Shown here piece after piece: positions 26,366 through 36,600 of a DNA stretch of 64,000 bases (position 1 is its first letter; every line of letters begins with the position of its first letter). The stretch lies in contig NZ_AKJD01000054.1 in the NCBI RefSeq assembly GCF_000282515.1, positions 82,565-146,564 on the forward strand, given 5' to 3'. The DNA is from Pseudomonas sp. GM80 (GTDB taxonomy: Bacteria > Pseudomonadota > Gammaproteobacteria > Pseudomonadales > Pseudomonadaceae). The position numbers and the translations under genes were made by a program. A model generated the notes under the pieces. It worked only from the letters and a program-made list of their open reading frames with translations. It was not told the origin of the DNA and made no database searches.

Positions 26366-26823
26366 ACAGCCTGTCGGTCGATTCAATGAAGCTCGACAGC
26401 CAGTTGTGCTTCAAGTTGTACGCCGCCTCCCGCGCGGTAATTCGTGCCTACAAGCCGATGCTCGATCAACTCGGCCTGACCTATCCGCAATACCTGGCGA
26501 TGCTGGTGTTGTGGGAATGGCAGGACAGCGCGCCCGAGCAACCGACGGTCAAGGCCTTGGGCGAGCGGCTGGCGCTGGATTCCGGCACGCTGACGCCGCT
26601 GCTCAAGCGGCTGCAACAGTTGCAACTGGTGCAGCGTCAACGCTCGCTGCGTGACGAGCGAGAAGTGCATCTGAGCCTGACATCGGCGGGGCTTGCACTG
26701 CGCGAGCAGGTCGGGCCGCTCAAGGCCCGATTGCTGTGTGACAGCGGCGTCGATCTGGATCGGCTCAACGATTTGCGCGACGGCCTCGATCATCTGTTGG
26801 GGCAAATCAAAGCGCTGTCGTAG
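26362..26823 (+). CDS. ospR: MarR/OhrR-type peroxide-sensing regulator (OspR-like)
   Basis: The 153-residue MarR-family protein begins with LDSQLCFKLYAASRAVIRAYKPML. The single early Cys (residue 16) matches the reactive cysteine of OhrR. The winged helix follows (LTYPQYLAMLVLWE; LDSGTLTPLLKRLQQLQLV; RDEREVHLSLT). On oxidation such proteins release DNA. The gene overlaps gpx by 4 bp, the same arrangement as P. aeruginosa ospR with its glutathione peroxidase, which OspR is reported to control. Its final 17 bp overlap the convergent SagS-like gene. An alternative start at Met9 (26386) is possible. Confidence 0.85.
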   Translation: MNSLSVDSMKLDSQLCFKLYAASRAVIRAYKPMLDQLGLTYPQYLAMLVLWEWQDSAPEQPTVKALGERLALDSGTLTPLLKRLQQLQLVQRQRSLRDEREVHLSLTSAGLALREQVGPLKARLLCDSGVDLDRLNDLRDGLDHLLGQIKALS

Positions 26824-29170
26824 TCGGGATCCACAGATCGAGCAGCGCCGCCAGTTCTTCGCGGCGAAACGGTTTGGCCAGGTAGTCGCTCATACCGGCG
26901 GCCCGGCAACGCTCGCGCTCCTCGGACATGGCGTTGGCGGTCAGCGCGACAATCGGCAGATTCGGCCAGCGCCCGCTCTGGCGGATCTGCCGGCTCGCTT
27001 CGTAGCCGTCCATCACTGGCATGTTGCAGTCCATCAGCACCAGGTCGAATTGGTGAAACTCCAGTTGATCCAGCGCTTCGGCACCGTGGGCTGCAACCAC
27101 GACATCGCAGCCGAGTTTGCCGAGCATGCCTTTGGCGACCAGTTGATTGACCGGGTTGTCCTCGACCAGCAGCACCCGCCCGCGTCGCAGTGATGGCGAG
27201 GTTTCAAGGCGCGCGTCGTTGATCGTGGTGACGTCCGGTTGCAATGTTCTGCGCAGGTTCTGATACAGCGCGTTGCGTGCCAGCGGTCGCGCCTGTTGTT
27301 GCAACGGTGCGAGCGCTGCGGCTTCTTCGCTGGGCAGGAAGCTGCCGTAGGCCGTGACCAGCAGAATCGGCGCGCTCATTGTCGGGCGCAGGCCGAACAG
27401 GCATTCCGGGCAGTCGGTGATCAGCACGTCCGGGCTCAGGCCGAGCAGCGAATCGTCAATCGTGCGCTGCTCATATTCCAGCCCCCACGCCGGCAGCAAG
27501 CTTTTGAGTAGCTCGGCCAGGCCACTGCTGCCCGCGGTGATCGCGAGGACTTTGCCGTGCAGCGGTGCCGGCGCGACGGCGCGCGTGTGGCAGGGCAGCG
27601 GCAGTTCGGCGCAAAACTGGCTGCCGAAACCCGCTTCGGAACTGATCGTCAGCCGCCCCTGCATGGCTTCGCAGAGGTTATAGGTCAGCGCCAGACCCAA
27701 CCCGGTGCCACCGTACTGACGGGTAATGCCGGCGCCGGCCTGAGTGAACGGCTGGAAGATTTTCACCTGGGCGTCCTGCGCGATGCCGATCCCGGTGTCG
27801 CAGACTTCGATGCGCACGCCGTCCTTGATCGCTGACAAACGCACGTCGACTCGCCCGAAACGGGTGAATTTCAACGCGTTGGACAGCAGGTTGCTGACGA
27901 TCTGCCGCACCCGGGTCGGATCGCCCAGCACCAGCGCAGGGAATTGCGGATCGACCAGGCAGGTCAGTTCGACACTCGGCGCCGCGTTTTGTGACAGCAG
28001 ATTGGCGGTGTCTTCGACCAGTGAGCCGAGATCGAATGGAATGTGCTCAAGCTCCAGTTGCCCGGCGTCGAATTTCGACAGATCGAGAATATCGTTGAGC
28101 AACTCCACCAGCACTTTGCCCGAGTCATGGGCAATCGACAGTTGTTGCTGCTGCTCGGCATTCAACGGGCCATCCAGCGACAGCGCGATCATTCCCAGCA
28201 GGCCGTTGAGCGGCGTGCGGATCTCATGGCTCATGTTGGCCAGAAACGCCGAACGCGCTTCGGCCATGTCGAGGGCGGTGCTGCGCGCGACTTCCAGTTC
28301 CTGATTGGACTGGCTGAGCCGGGCATTGATGGCTTTCAGTTCGGCGGTCCGCGAGGACACGATGTTTTCCAGCTGGCCGAGATAGTCGGTCAGGCGGTTT
28401 TCGGCGTTGCGCCGTTGCTGGATTTCCGTGGCAATGTTTTCGAACTGTTGATTGGCGACCTTGACCAGCACGCCGATCTCGTCGTTGGCGTGCCCGCCCG
28501 GGCATTCCAGCGTGGTCGGCTCGGCGCTGCGCGGGTCGCGCCCGCTGAGCTCGCGGATCACCCGCACCAGCGGCTTGGTCAGCATCACATAGAACAGCGC
28601 GAGCAGAATGCCGGTGAGGATCAGGCTGCGGGCGAAACCGTTGAGCAGGGTGATTTCCGCACGGCGCAAAAAGCGACTGCCGAAAGCATACGTGTCGACT
28701 TCCAGGCTCAAGACACCCAGTGATTCGGCAGGCAAGTGATCGAGATAGAGGCGGTCCTCGAACTGGCGCTTGGCGCCGAACAGAAAATCGCTGATCACCC
28801 GATAGCCGCTTTGCAATTCCGGGCGTTTGACGCTGGCCAGCACGGTATTGTTGTTGTCGGTCAGTTGCGCGGAGATGATCGCCGGTGAGCGCAGCAGGCC
28901 GAGCGTGAGCTCCTGCGCCAGTTCAGCGTCGATGTTGTAGGCGATGCGTGACGCCGGATTGTGACTGATTTCCAGCAAAGACAGGATTTCACGGTTGATG
29001 GAGGCGTCTTCGCTGGCATAATCGATGCCGATTTGCAGCAGGCTGAGCAGCGTGCCCAGAATGAACCCGACCAGCACAGTGAGCTTGGCTTGCTTGTATG
29101 ACAGCCGGTGGGTGAATTTGATATCCATGGGGTGTTGAACCACTTCCGTTTCCTTTCGCTGCTCAAGCAT
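26807..29170 (-). CDS. sagS: SagS-like hybrid sensor histidine kinase
   Basis: The 787-residue inner-membrane kinase has a helix near residues 28-48 (LTVLVGFILGTLLSLLQIG), a periplasmic sensor of about 130 residues, a second helix (FARSLILTGILLALFYVML), HAMP and coiled coil, HisKA with MSHEIRTPLNGL, HATPase with GGTGLGL, a degenerate middle domain, and a C-terminal receiver (VEDNPVNQ; Asp in LMDCNMPVMDG). Length, domains and gene order (next to ospR, gpx, msrB, DUF815 and fRMsr) match P. aeruginosa SagS, which governs surface attachment and biofilm tolerance through HptB. The start is uncertain: 29170 or MDIKFTHRL at 29128, neither with a clear ribosome-binding site. Confidence 0.85.
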   Translation of the reverse strand: MLEQRKETEVVQHPMDIKFTHRLSYKQAKLTVLVGFILGTLLSLLQIGIDYASEDASINREILSLLEISHNPASRIAYNIDAELAQELTLGLLRSPAIISAQLTDNNNTVLASVKRPELQSGYRVISDFLFGAKRQFEDRLYLDHLPAESLGVLSLEVDTYAFGSRFLRRAEITLLNGFARSLILTGILLALFYVMLTKPLVRVIRELSGRDPRSAEPTTLECPGGHANDEIGVLVKVANQQFENIATEIQQRRNAENRLTDYLGQLENIVSSRTAELKAINARLSQSNQELEVARSTALDMAEARSAFLANMSHEIRTPLNGLLGMIALSLDGPLNAEQQQQLSIAHDSGKVLVELLNDILDLSKFDAGQLELEHIPFDLGSLVEDTANLLSQNAAPSVELTCLVDPQFPALVLGDPTRVRQIVSNLLSNALKFTRFGRVDVRLSAIKDGVRIEVCDTGIGIAQDAQVKIFQPFTQAGAGITRQYGGTGLGLALTYNLCEAMQGRLTISSEAGFGSQFCAELPLPCHTRAVAPAPLHGKVLAITAGSSGLAELLKSLLPAWGLEYEQRTIDDSLLGLSPDVLITDCPECLFGLRPTMSAPILLVTAYGSFLPSEEAAALAPLQQQARPLARNALYQNLRRTLQPDVTTINDARLETSPSLRRGRVLLVEDNPVNQLVAKGMLGKLGCDVVVAAHGAEALDQLEFHQFDLVLMDCNMPVMDGYEASRQIRQSGRWPNLPIVALTANAMSEERERCRAAGMSDYLAKPFRREELAALLDLWIPTTTAL

Positions 29171-29295
29171 AGTCGATCATGTAGGGCTACCGAGGTTCCC
29201 GAATCGCCTTGTAACAAGGCCTGAGGCGGTGGATTGAAGTCTGTGTGACGTCGCTGGATCGCCATCATCACTGTGAACGTGCCCGAGGAGAAGAC

Positions 29296-30186
29296 GTGGA
29301 TTCCCGATTGAATGCTTTTCTTGAACGTGCCGAGTCGGTCCTGGCGCGGATCGAACCGTTGTTGCCGGCACCCCGTCCGGTGATCGACTGGGGCACTTGC
29401 CTGGCCGCACGCTGGCAGCGTGACGGCCGCAGCGGTTATCTGCTGCCGCTGGAAGTCAGCCTCGACATGCGCCTGTCCGACCTGATCGGCGTCGACCGTC
29501 AGCTCGAACAACTGGGCCGCAATACCCAGCAATTCCTTGACGGCATGCCGGCCAACCACGCCTTGCTGTGGGGCTCGCGCGGCACCGGGAAGTCCTCGCT
29601 GGTGCGCGCACTGCTGGCCGAGCACGCTGCGGCGGGCCTGCGCCTGATCGAGATCGAGCGCGATCACCTGGCAGACTTGCCGCGTGTGGTCGAGCAGATC
29701 GGCAAATTGCCGCAGCGCTTTGTGTTGTTCTGCGATGACCTGTCGTTTGAATCCGGCGAAGGCGATTACCGCGTATTGAAAAGCGTGCTTGATGGCTCGC
29801 TGGAACAGGCACCGGACAACGTCTTGTTGTACGCCACCTCGAACCGCCGCCACCTGGTGCCGGAGAAGGAAAGCGACAACGAAAACTGGAAACGCGTCGA
29901 CGGCGAATTGCACCCAAGCGAAGCGGTGGAAGACAAAATCGCACTGTCGGATCGCTTTGGCCTGTGGTTGTCGTTCTACCCGTTTACTCAAGAACACTTC
30001 CTCGACGTTGTTGAACACTGGATCGGCCAGTTGGCTGCCAAAGCCAACCTGAGCTGGCAGCGCGACGAAGAGCTGGACATCCTCGCCGTGCGTTGGGCCA
30101 CCGGCCGCGGCAATCGCAATGGACGTTGCGCGTACCAATTCGCCCGTTACTGGGTGGGACTGAAATTGTTGGAGCACAAGGCATGA
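29296..30186 (+). CDS. DUF815 AAA-type ATPase
   Basis: The 296-residue protein has Walker A GSRGTGKSSLVRAL near residue 93, Walker B FVLFCDDLSFE, and the DUF815 phrases LYATSNRRHLVPE and DKIALSDRFGLWLSFYPFTQEHFLDVVEHW. It is a cytoplasmic P-loop ATPase of unknown target. I use a GTG start at 29296, five bases after GAGGAG; an ATG 17 codons upstream lacks a site. Its stop overlaps the next gene's ATG by 4 bp, so it is translationally coupled to the fRMsr gene, a hint that they work in one stress response. Confidence 0.88.
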   Translation: MDSRLNAFLERAESVLARIEPLLPAPRPVIDWGTCLAARWQRDGRSGYLLPLEVSLDMRLSDLIGVDRQLEQLGRNTQQFLDGMPANHALLWGSRGTGKSSLVRALLAEHAAAGLRLIEIERDHLADLPRVVEQIGKLPQRFVLFCDDLSFESGEGDYRVLKSVLDGSLEQAPDNVLLYATSNRRHLVPEKESDNENWKRVDGELHPSEAVEDKIALSDRFGLWLSFYPFTQEHFLDVVEHWIGQLAAKANLSWQRDEELDILAVRWATGRGNRNGRCAYQFARYWVGLKLLEHKA

Positions 30187-30665
30187 TTGATTTGCAACAA
30201 AGCGGCCAAGGCCTCGAAGGCTATGGCATGTTGGCCGCACAACTGGAATCGCTGCTGGCGGACGAACGCGATTTCATCGCCAACGCCGCGCAGTTTTCGG
30301 CGTTCCTGTTCAACCAGCTCGATGACCTGAACTGGGCGGGTTTCTACCTCAACCGCAACGAAGAACTGGTGCTCGGGCCGTTTCAGGGGCAGATCGCCTG
30401 TGTGCGCATTCCGTTCGGTCGTGGGGTGTGTGGCGCTGCTGCTGCAACCCTGCAAACGCAACGGGTTGAAGACGTTCACGCGTTTGCCGGCCATATCGCC
30501 TGCGACAGCGCGTCGAACAGCGAGCTGGTGGTGCCACTGGTCAAGGGCGGTCGCCTGATCGGTGTGCTCGACCTCGACAGCCCGAAGCTGGCGCGTTTCG
30601 GCGCCGACGACCAAGCCGGTATCGAGCAACTGGCGGCGATCTTCCTGCGCCTGACCGACTGCTGA
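30183..30665 (+). CDS. Free methionine-(R)-sulfoxide reductase (GAF domain)
   Basis: The 160-residue protein is a single GAF domain. NWAGFYLNRNEELVLGPFQG and the three cysteines expected for catalysis (IACVRIPFG, RGVCGAAA, HIACDSASNSELVVPL) identify it as fRMsr, which reduces free Met-R-sulfoxide in the cytoplasm, complementing MsrB on proteins. DLDSP near the C-terminus is typical. The ATG overlaps the DUF815 stop (ATGA). It converges on the HD-GYP gene with no gap. Confidence 0.92.
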   Translation: MIDLQQSGQGLEGYGMLAAQLESLLADERDFIANAAQFSAFLFNQLDDLNWAGFYLNRNEELVLGPFQGQIACVRIPFGRGVCGAAAATLQTQRVEDVHAFAGHIACDSASNSELVVPLVKGGRLIGVLDLDSPKLARFGADDQAGIEQLAAIFLRLTDC

Positions 30666-33623
30666 TCACCCTGAAAGGCCAGCCTTGCGTAGCAGGCTGG
30701 CCGGCTCCACCGCATCGATCTGCTGTGGATCGAGAAAGCGCGTGGCGTATTGCAGGTACACGCCTTCGTTGATGAACAGCCCGAACAGCTCGGCATCGAT
30801 GTGCGCCTCATGGCTCATCGTCGCCATGATGTTCAACGCTTCGCTCAAGGATTTGGCCTTCTTGTACGGCCGGTCCGCCGCCGTCAACGCTTCGAAAATA
30901 TCGGCAATCGCCATCATCCGCGCCGGCAGGCTCATCTCTTCGCGCTTCAAGCGTTTTGGATAACCGCTGCCGTCCATTTTTTCGTGATGACCGCCGGCGA
31001 TTTCGGCGACGCTGTCCAGGTGCCCGGGGAAGGGCAAATGGCTGAGCATCAGGATCGTCTGCACCATGTGGTGATTGATGATGTAGCGTTCTTCGCGCGT
31101 CAGCGTGCCGCGACTGATGCTCAGGTTATACAGCTCGCCGCGATTGTATTTGTAGCGCGGCACATCCAGTTTGAAGCCCCATGGATTGTCTTCGGGAATC
31201 ACCTCGCCGGGATCGCGTTCGAGCAGGTGCTCGGGCTTGTCCGTCAGGAGGTTTTCGCGGACCGGCAACGTCGGTGCCGGCGTGCGTGCCTGACGACGGT
31301 TTTCCTCCCATGACACACCCAGACGGTCGTCCAGGGTACGCATCCAGGTGCGTTGGGCCAGCTTATTGAGTCGCAGTAGATCGGCTTCGGCCATCGCCTC
31401 GCTGCCCAGATTGCAGCGCGCAACAAATGCGAAGTCTTCGTCCAATGCCGTCAGCGTGGCGTCGCGCCGTTCGCTCAGTTGCGCCTCGTCACCGCCGTTG
31501 GCCAGCGCTTGCCAATAGCTGATCCAGGCATCGCGCTTGAGGACTTCGAAACGCGTGCGGATCTCGTGTATGCGGTCGTTGATGGTTTCCAGTTTGGTGG
31601 CTTTGTCGACCACGTACTCCGGCGTCGTGACCTTGCCGCAATCGTGCAGCCACGCGGCGATATGCAGCGCCTCCCACTCATCCTCACTGGGCTGGTAAGC
31701 CTTGAACGCAGGCGCCTGGCTGGCAGCAGCGGCTTGGGCAAGCATCAGCGTCAGTTCCGGCACTCGCTGGCAATGTCCGCCGGTGTAGGGGCTTTTGGCG
31801 TCGATGGCGCCGGCGAGCAATTGAATGAACGCATCCAGTAACTGTTTCTGTTTGGCCTGCAAGCGCTGACTTTCAATACTGACGGCCGCGGCGCCGGACA
31901 CCGCTTGCAAAAAGGCGATACGGTCAGGCAGCAGTTTTTCCAGATCGGCCGCGTTGCCGCTGTCGTTCACCAGCAGGACCAACAGGCCGATGGTTTCATT
32001 GTGTCGATTACGCAGACGGATACCGATCAGGTGCACGCGCGGCGACGACATCGCCAGCAGGACTTTCTGCAGATCATCAGCCTGCTCGAACCCCAGGTTA
32101 CTCACGACATTGTCGGCGCTGGCCAGTTGTTGAAACCACGCCGGGCCCTCAGGCGCTTGCAGGTCTCGGCCCGCAATATCGAAGGGCTCAAGCGTTTGCT
32201 CGGTACCGTCAATCACCAGCCCGTAAGGCTCCATGCGATTGCCGTCACTTTCGCGCAAATAGATCAGCCCAGCCTGGGCCTGGGCGATCTGCACGGTTTC
32301 GAACAGCACCCGTTGCAGCAACGGCGCGAAGCGGGTCTCGGCGCACAGGCTGTCGGTAATGCGGAAGAAACTGGCCAGGGTGTCTTTCATTCGCGCCATC
32401 GACACACTCAACTGATCGACTTCAAGCACTGGCGAACGCCGCGCCAGTGGAAAGTTGAAATCGAAACTGCGGATCGCGTCGGCCTCTTTCACCAGCGCGC
32501 GCAGGGGTTTGACCAGCAGCCGTGAAATCAGCCAGCCCAGAGGCAGGCACAGCAACAAGGTCGCCAGCGTTATCAGCGCACCTTGCCAGCGCATGCGGTA
32601 AGCATCGACCAGCAATTCGTCTTCCGGCACCAACAGCGCCAGTTGCAAGCCCTTCGGTCCGCCTTCCTGCATGCTGCTGCGGGCGACGATCCATTGCCGA
32701 CCGTCGGCCTGCAGGCGACGGCCCTGCTGGGCGCCGGACAGCAGCGCGTGCAGGCTCGGGCTCAGGTCAGTCACTTTGGCCAGCCGCGCGGTGCGGTCAT
32801 CGACAATCAATCGGCTGCTGTCGGGGTAGGCAACGGCATTGCCATCAGCATCGAACAGGGCGATTTCGGTGGCCGGCGTCACCACGTGTTTGTTCAGGGT
32901 GGCGGACAGTGCTTCAAGTGTCAGGTCGGCGGCGATTACGGCGTTTGCGCCGCTGCGCCGGGCGAGGGTGGTGCCAACGTTGTGAGTCGAGAAAAACACG
33001 TAGGGTTCGGTGGTGATCTGCTCGGCTTGCTGGCGCGCACTTGTAAACCAGGCGCGACCGCGTGGGTCGTAGGTGTCGTCGGGGTTGTCGAGACGGCTGA
33101 GGGCGGTCAGAGACTGATCGAAGAACAGCGATTGCGAGTGCGCCTCGCCGTCGGCGCCATGCTCGATGCTCCAGACCTGATAAGCCGCTGCATCCGGTGC
33201 CTTGAGCAGGGTCTTCAACGCGGCGGAGCGCAGTGGGCGCACCATGAAGAAATCGCCATTGGCATAACCCAGGTACAGCGAGGCCAGGTCGGGGTTGTCG
33301 GTGAGCGACTGGCTGAACGGCTTGAGCAACGGCAGGCGCTGCTCAAGGTGCAGCGCCTGAGTGGCCGGATTGTCCGCCAGCAGGCTCAACAGGTGGCGGA
33401 TCGGTTGATAGGTGGCGTGCAGGTCGACCCGCACATCCTGTTCGATACGGTTGAACAGCTTTTCGCTGCTCGACAGGATGATCTGCGTGGTCTGCCGGTA
33501 ATTGAACAGGCCGAGGATCACCCCAGTGAGCAACAACAGAAAGGTGAACATGACGCTGATGTGCACATGCAGAGGGAAACGGCGTTGTTCCGGGTGTCGT
33601 TCCGGGCGCAGTGGGCTGGGCAT
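30666..33623 (-). CDS. Cache-HAMP-GAF-HD-GYP cyclic-di-GMP phosphodiesterase
   Basis: The 985-residue protein has a membrane helix near residue 25 (HISVMFTFLLLLTGVILGLF), a periplasmic double-Cache-like sensor with DPRGRAWFTSA, a second helix near 345, HAMP, a GAF domain (ITDSLCAETRFAPLLQRVL), then an HD-GYP module. HD ligands are in CQRVPEL and WLHDCGK, and the GYP motif is GGHHEKMDGSGYPKRL. Between HDCGK and HHEKMDGSGYP lie about 230 residues, against about 70 in the canonical domain, so there is a large insertion. I chose ATG 33623, eight bases after GGAG; an upstream GTG at 33650 lacks a site. Confidence 0.88.
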   Translation of the reverse strand: MPSPLRPERHPEQRRFPLHVHISVMFTFLLLLTGVILGLFNYRQTTQIILSSSEKLFNRIEQDVRVDLHATYQPIRHLLSLLADNPATQALHLEQRLPLLKPFSQSLTDNPDLASLYLGYANGDFFMVRPLRSAALKTLLKAPDAAAYQVWSIEHGADGEAHSQSLFFDQSLTALSRLDNPDDTYDPRGRAWFTSARQQAEQITTEPYVFFSTHNVGTTLARRSGANAVIAADLTLEALSATLNKHVVTPATEIALFDADGNAVAYPDSSRLIVDDRTARLAKVTDLSPSLHALLSGAQQGRRLQADGRQWIVARSSMQEGGPKGLQLALLVPEDELLVDAYRMRWQGALITLATLLLCLPLGWLISRLLVKPLRALVKEADAIRSFDFNFPLARRSPVLEVDQLSVSMARMKDTLASFFRITDSLCAETRFAPLLQRVLFETVQIAQAQAGLIYLRESDGNRMEPYGLVIDGTEQTLEPFDIAGRDLQAPEGPAWFQQLASADNVVSNLGFEQADDLQKVLLAMSSPRVHLIGIRLRNRHNETIGLLVLLVNDSGNAADLEKLLPDRIAFLQAVSGAAAVSIESQRLQAKQKQLLDAFIQLLAGAIDAKSPYTGGHCQRVPELTLMLAQAAAASQAPAFKAYQPSEDEWEALHIAAWLHDCGKVTTPEYVVDKATKLETINDRIHEIRTRFEVLKRDAWISYWQALANGGDEAQLSERRDATLTALDEDFAFVARCNLGSEAMAEADLLRLNKLAQRTWMRTLDDRLGVSWEENRRQARTPAPTLPVRENLLTDKPEHLLERDPGEVIPEDNPWGFKLDVPRYKYNRGELYNLSISRGTLTREERYIINHHMVQTILMLSHLPFPGHLDSVAEIAGGHHEKMDGSGYPKRLKREEMSLPARMMAIADIFEALTAADRPYKKAKSLSEALNIMATMSHEAHIDAELFGLFINEGVYLQYATRFLDPQQIDAVEPASLLRKAGLSG

Positions 33624-33670
33624 TTCGACGTCTCCATGATGTTTACTCACTGCTCAGCGCCCAAGCATAG

Positions 33671-36600
33671 TTAAGGCAAAGTCATTCTGCCTTGGTCGGT
33701 CAATGCCAATTGTTGCTGCAAGGCGTGCTCCAGTTCGAGCATCACTCGGTTGCTGGCCGCACACCGTCGGGCGATCTCGTCTTTGGCCAACGCTTGCGTA
33801 CAGGCTTGCTCAAGGGCTTCGCAACTTTCGATCACGCGCGAGGCTTGAGCGATGCGCGCAGCGCCCTTGATCTTGTGCGCGACCAAGGCCAACGCCTGGC
33901 AATCATTGTGTGGCGACAGCGCGAGCAACTCCTCCCGATCCAGGCGGCTGCTTTTCAACAGTTCGGCCAGCAGTCGTCGGTTTTGCTCGGGGTTGCCGCC
34001 GGTCAGCATATGCAGGCTTTGCAGATTGAACACGGCTGGCGCCGGCGCGGGCGTGACGTTGTCGACCCATTGACTCAATTGGCTCAGGCTCAAGGGTTTG
34101 AACAGGCAATCGTCCATGCCTGCTTGTTTGCAGCGTTGTATTTCTTCGGGTTGCGCGTTGGCCGTGAAGCCCAGCACCACGCAGGGCGTGCGGCGGTTCT
34201 GCAGCTCATGCTGGCGAATTGCGCGAGTCAGTTCATAGCCGTTCATCAACGGCATGTTGCAGTCGACGATCACCAGATCAAATTGGCCATCCCTCCACAG
34301 GTCGAGTCCGCTGCTGCCATTCTCGGCGACACTGAAGCGGTGGCCGAGGAACTCCAGTTGCTGGCACATCAACAGGCGATTGGCCGGGTGATCGTCGACC
34401 ACCAGGACATTCAGGGGCGTCAGCGAAGTCTTGATGGCAGGCTCGGTCTTTCGCGTGCTGACTTCGGCCGGCAAGGTTTCCAGTGGCAACGAAACAGACA
34501 CTTGAGTGCCGATGCCGGGATGGCTGCTCAGTTGCAGCTTGCCACCCATCATCTCGCACAGGTTGCGACTGATCACCAGGCCCAGGCCGGCGCCGCTGCG
34601 GCTTTGTGGCCCGCTGTTCTCCGCCTGGGCAAAGGGTTCGAACAGGCGCTGTTGGTCTTCGGCGCTGATGCCGACACCACTGTCCTGAACGCTCAGTTGC
34701 ATGAGCGAGCGTGCCGGGTCGTCAGTGGTCATCAGGTCCAGGGTGATTCTGATCTGCCCCAGCTCGGTAAACTTGATCGCGTTGCTGATCAGATTCGACA
34801 GCACTTGCTTGAAACGCAACGGGTCCAGATGTACGTCCACTGCCAGCTCCGGCGGATTGACAGCCAGGTGCAGTGAGAGGCTTTTCTGCCGGGCGAGGCC
34901 GTCGAAGATTCGCGTGACAGACGCCACCGTCTCCACCAGATTGACCCGCTCCGGGCACAGGCTCAGGCGTCCTGACTCGATTCGCGCGATGTCCAGAATG
35001 TCGCCGATCAGGCCCAGCAGGTCTTTGGCCGAGTGGTAGGCGGTGTCGATCGAAGAACGGTCCGGGTGCTGTTGATCCATGCGCTTGAGCGTCAGCTCGA
35101 GCATGCCGATCACGGCATTCATCGGTGTGCGGATCTCATGGCTCATCGTCGCCAGAAAAGTGCTCTTGGCACGGTTGGCATCATCCGCATGTTCCTTGGC
35201 CGTGCGCAGCTCTTCAAACAATTGGCGGCGTTCGCTGATGTCGATCCAGCCGCCGATGATGCCTTGTACGTCACCGCTGGAGTCGCGATACGGCAGGATC
35301 CAGTGATAGATCGTCAGGCGCCGGTTACCGATGTGCAGCGGTCGGTCGAGCACCAGCGGAATGCCCTCGGCCACCACGCGCTGGTAATCCGCCTGAAACG
35401 CCTGCGCTTCGAAGGCGTTGCTCAGAGAGCCATTCATCACGCTTTTGCCGATGACGTCTTCGCGTCTGGCATTGAAGGCTTCAAGGTAGCTGTCATTGCA
35501 GCTCTGCAGCAGGCCCTGGCGATCGCGAACGTAGATCGGATGCGGTGTGCCGTTGACCAGTGAGCGCATGAATTCGTATTGATCGTTGAGCGCGCGTTCA
35601 GCTGCCTGACGCTGTTTGATCTGCCGACGCATGTAGGCATTCCAGGCCAGCAACAGCAGCAAGAGCAGGCAGGCGCCGATGATCACTTGGTAGAACAGGC
35701 GCTGATAGTTGCGCCAGGTGTTCTGCGAGGTGGTTGCATACCCGCGCCAACGCCCGTTGATCACCCCGAGTTCTTCAGGCGCGATGCTCAGCAAGGCTTT
35801 GTTGATGATCGAGCCCAGCTCGGTATTGTCGCGCGCGGTGGCCAGCGAAAAGGCTGCCTGACCGGTACCGATGGTGGTGGTGATTTGCAGTGCGCGTTCG
35901 AAAATGCGCGATGAGATGAAGTAATTGGCGATCACCAGCGAGTTCACCGCGCCGTCGACATGACCCTCGGCCAATAGCGAGACCGCGCTGAAGGTGTCTG
36001 CCGTTTCGATCAGGTGAATGCGCGGAAAGTCCCGGCGAAAGTATTCGACCATCGGATTGCCTTGCGCGATCGCCAGTTGCTTGCCTTTGAGCTGACCCAG
36101 ATTGGTGGGGCTGTCGGCGCTTTTGCGGGTCAGCAAAACGTAGGAGTTTTCCAGGTAGGGGCGACTGAAATTCAGGGTTTCTTCGCGCTCGGCGGTTGGC
36201 AGCAGCGCGGCGATCAGGTCGGCCTGATGGTTGTCGATCTGTTTGACCATCTCGGCATCGTTGCGGCTACGGCGGATCTCGAAACGCAGGCCGGTGCGCA
36301 GGCGGATCAGTTCGAGCAGGTCGGCGCTGATGCCGCGAAAATTGCCGTCGCTGTCGAAGAATGTCAGCGGCGCGTAGGCCTCGTTGACCACTACGCTGAC
36401 CACCGGATGGCGTTTGATCCAGGTCTCTTCGCGCTGACTCAGTTGCAACTTCTGGTCAGTGAGCAAAAGGTCGCTGCCGGCGCTCCAGCGTTTGGCAATA
36501 TTTTCGCGTTCGTTGCGCGGAACCGCCTTGAGCACGGAATTGATGACGCCCAGCAACTGCGGATTATTGCGGCGTACGGCGAAACTGAAGCCTTGGGCTT

